Shown here: piece after piece, positions 24,123-24,358 of the stretch | How the letters are laid out: the number at the start of each line of letters is the position of its first letter | Position numbering within the stretch: the first letter of the stretch is position 1 | From: Bacillota bacterium | GTDB taxonomy: Bacteria; Bacillota; Clostridia; Oscillospirales; Ruminococcaceae | Length of the DNA stretch: 24,358 nucleotides | Assembly: GCA_023395435.1 (NCBI GenBank) | Contig: JAEWZG010000107.1 | Location: 1 to 24,358, forward strand | Direction: 5' to 3' | Program-made: the position numbers and the translations under genes | The notes under the pieces: generated by a model | Database searches by the model: none | The model's input: the letters and a program-made list of their open reading frames with translations, nothing else | Told to the model about the DNA's origin: nothing

Positions 24123-24358
24123 TTGAAACGCAATGTTATTCCTGTGAAGGTAGGTAGATTTACACTCGACGGAAGCAAAATATATATTCAATCTATGCTG
24201 AATATTCCATCAGATGATATTGAAAACAATGTAAAACAAGCTATTGAACTTGAAAAAGCTGGTTGCGAGATATTAAGAGTTTCAATTCCAGATAAAAATG
24301 CTGTTCAACTTATTCCAGCAATCAAATCTAAGATTTCAATTCCACTGGTTGCTGATAT
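24123..24358 (+). CDS. ispG: 4-hydroxy-3-methylbut-2-enyl diphosphate synthase, 3' end cut by the window
   Basis: Only the first 78 codons are present. The start is TTG at 24123 with AAGGTGG upstream, 14 bases after rseP. The visible N-terminus (KVGRFTLDGSKIYIQSML, then VKQAIELEKAGCEILRVSIPD) matches the TIM-barrel start of IspG (GcpE), where the common form reads VQSMTNT. IspG carries out the penultimate MEP pathway step with a 4Fe-4S cluster; its cysteines lie beyond the window. Identification relies on this segment and on the dxr-rseP-ispG order. Confidence 0.88.
   Translation, partial: MKRNVIPVKVGRFTLDGSKIYIQSMLNIPSDDIENNVKQAIELEKAGCEILRVSIPDKNAVQLIPAIKSKISIPLVAD

Noticed and set aside
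1..24358. Mobile element, CRISPR array, tRNA, rRNA or defence island
   Set aside because: No transposase, integrase, direct-repeat array, attachment site, tRNA-like fold or rRNA sequence was seen; the gene content is conserved housekeeping throughout.

Overview
The window is AT-rich bacterial chromosome carrying ordinary housekeeping genes, most likely from an anaerobic low-GC Firmicute of class Clostridia, with a Ruminococcus/Oscillospiraceae-type gene set. This rests on the content: a four-domain S1 protein, long-form PurL with a fused amidotransferase, the DUF512/Der/PlsY/GpsA block, the pyrH-frr-uppS-cdsA-dxr-rseP-ispG block, strong GGAGG ribosome binding sites and sigma-A type promoters. 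No phage, transposon, CRISPR, tRNA or rRNA signal was seen. The genes are tightly packed: no gap without a gene exceeds about 190 bases, and each larger gap holds a promoter, a terminator or both.

Layout. (1) 1-1186: the 3' part of an S1-domain gene on the + strand, ending at a strong bidirectional terminator. (2) 1189-4568: a minus-strand pair, a class A penicillin-binding protein followed by an rRNA methyltransferase, with its own promoter. (3) 4667-4966: a small secreted or anchored BofC-like protein, convergent with the next unit. (4) 4967-10071: a minus-strand operon of mtaB (tRNA methylthiotransferase) and purL (purine synthesis), with a terminator at its 3' end. (5) 10106-11710: an HPr-like protein without the usual phosphorylation histidine, then a D-Ala-D-Ala carboxypeptidase homologue that has lost all three active-site motifs. 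(6) 11761-13630: pgi and a small P-loop protein. (7) 13662-18853: a consensus promoter driving DUF177/YceD and rpmF, then DUF512 radical SAM, der, plsY and gpsA, closed by a long terminator. (8) 18916 to the end: the pyrH operon, which runs into ispG at the window edge.

Functionally the window joins translation (S1, RlmL-like, MtaB, YceD, L32, Der, Frr) with envelope building (PBP1A, PlsY, GpsA, CdsA, UppS, Dxr, IspG, RseP). UppS, Dxr and IspG belong to the route from the MEP pathway to undecaprenyl phosphate. PlsY, GpsA and CdsA are successive steps of phospholipid synthesis.

No new multi-gene system stands out. The most unusual feature is the adjacent pair of degenerate family members at 10196-11710: an HPr fold that keeps the regulatory serine but not the catalytic histidine, and a DacF-type protein with YxxK, NxN and KAA in place of SxxK, SxN and KTG. 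A 20-nt promoter segment shared by pgi and pyrH and a perfect 21-bp palindrome in the mtaB/HPr divergent region also deserve a look.
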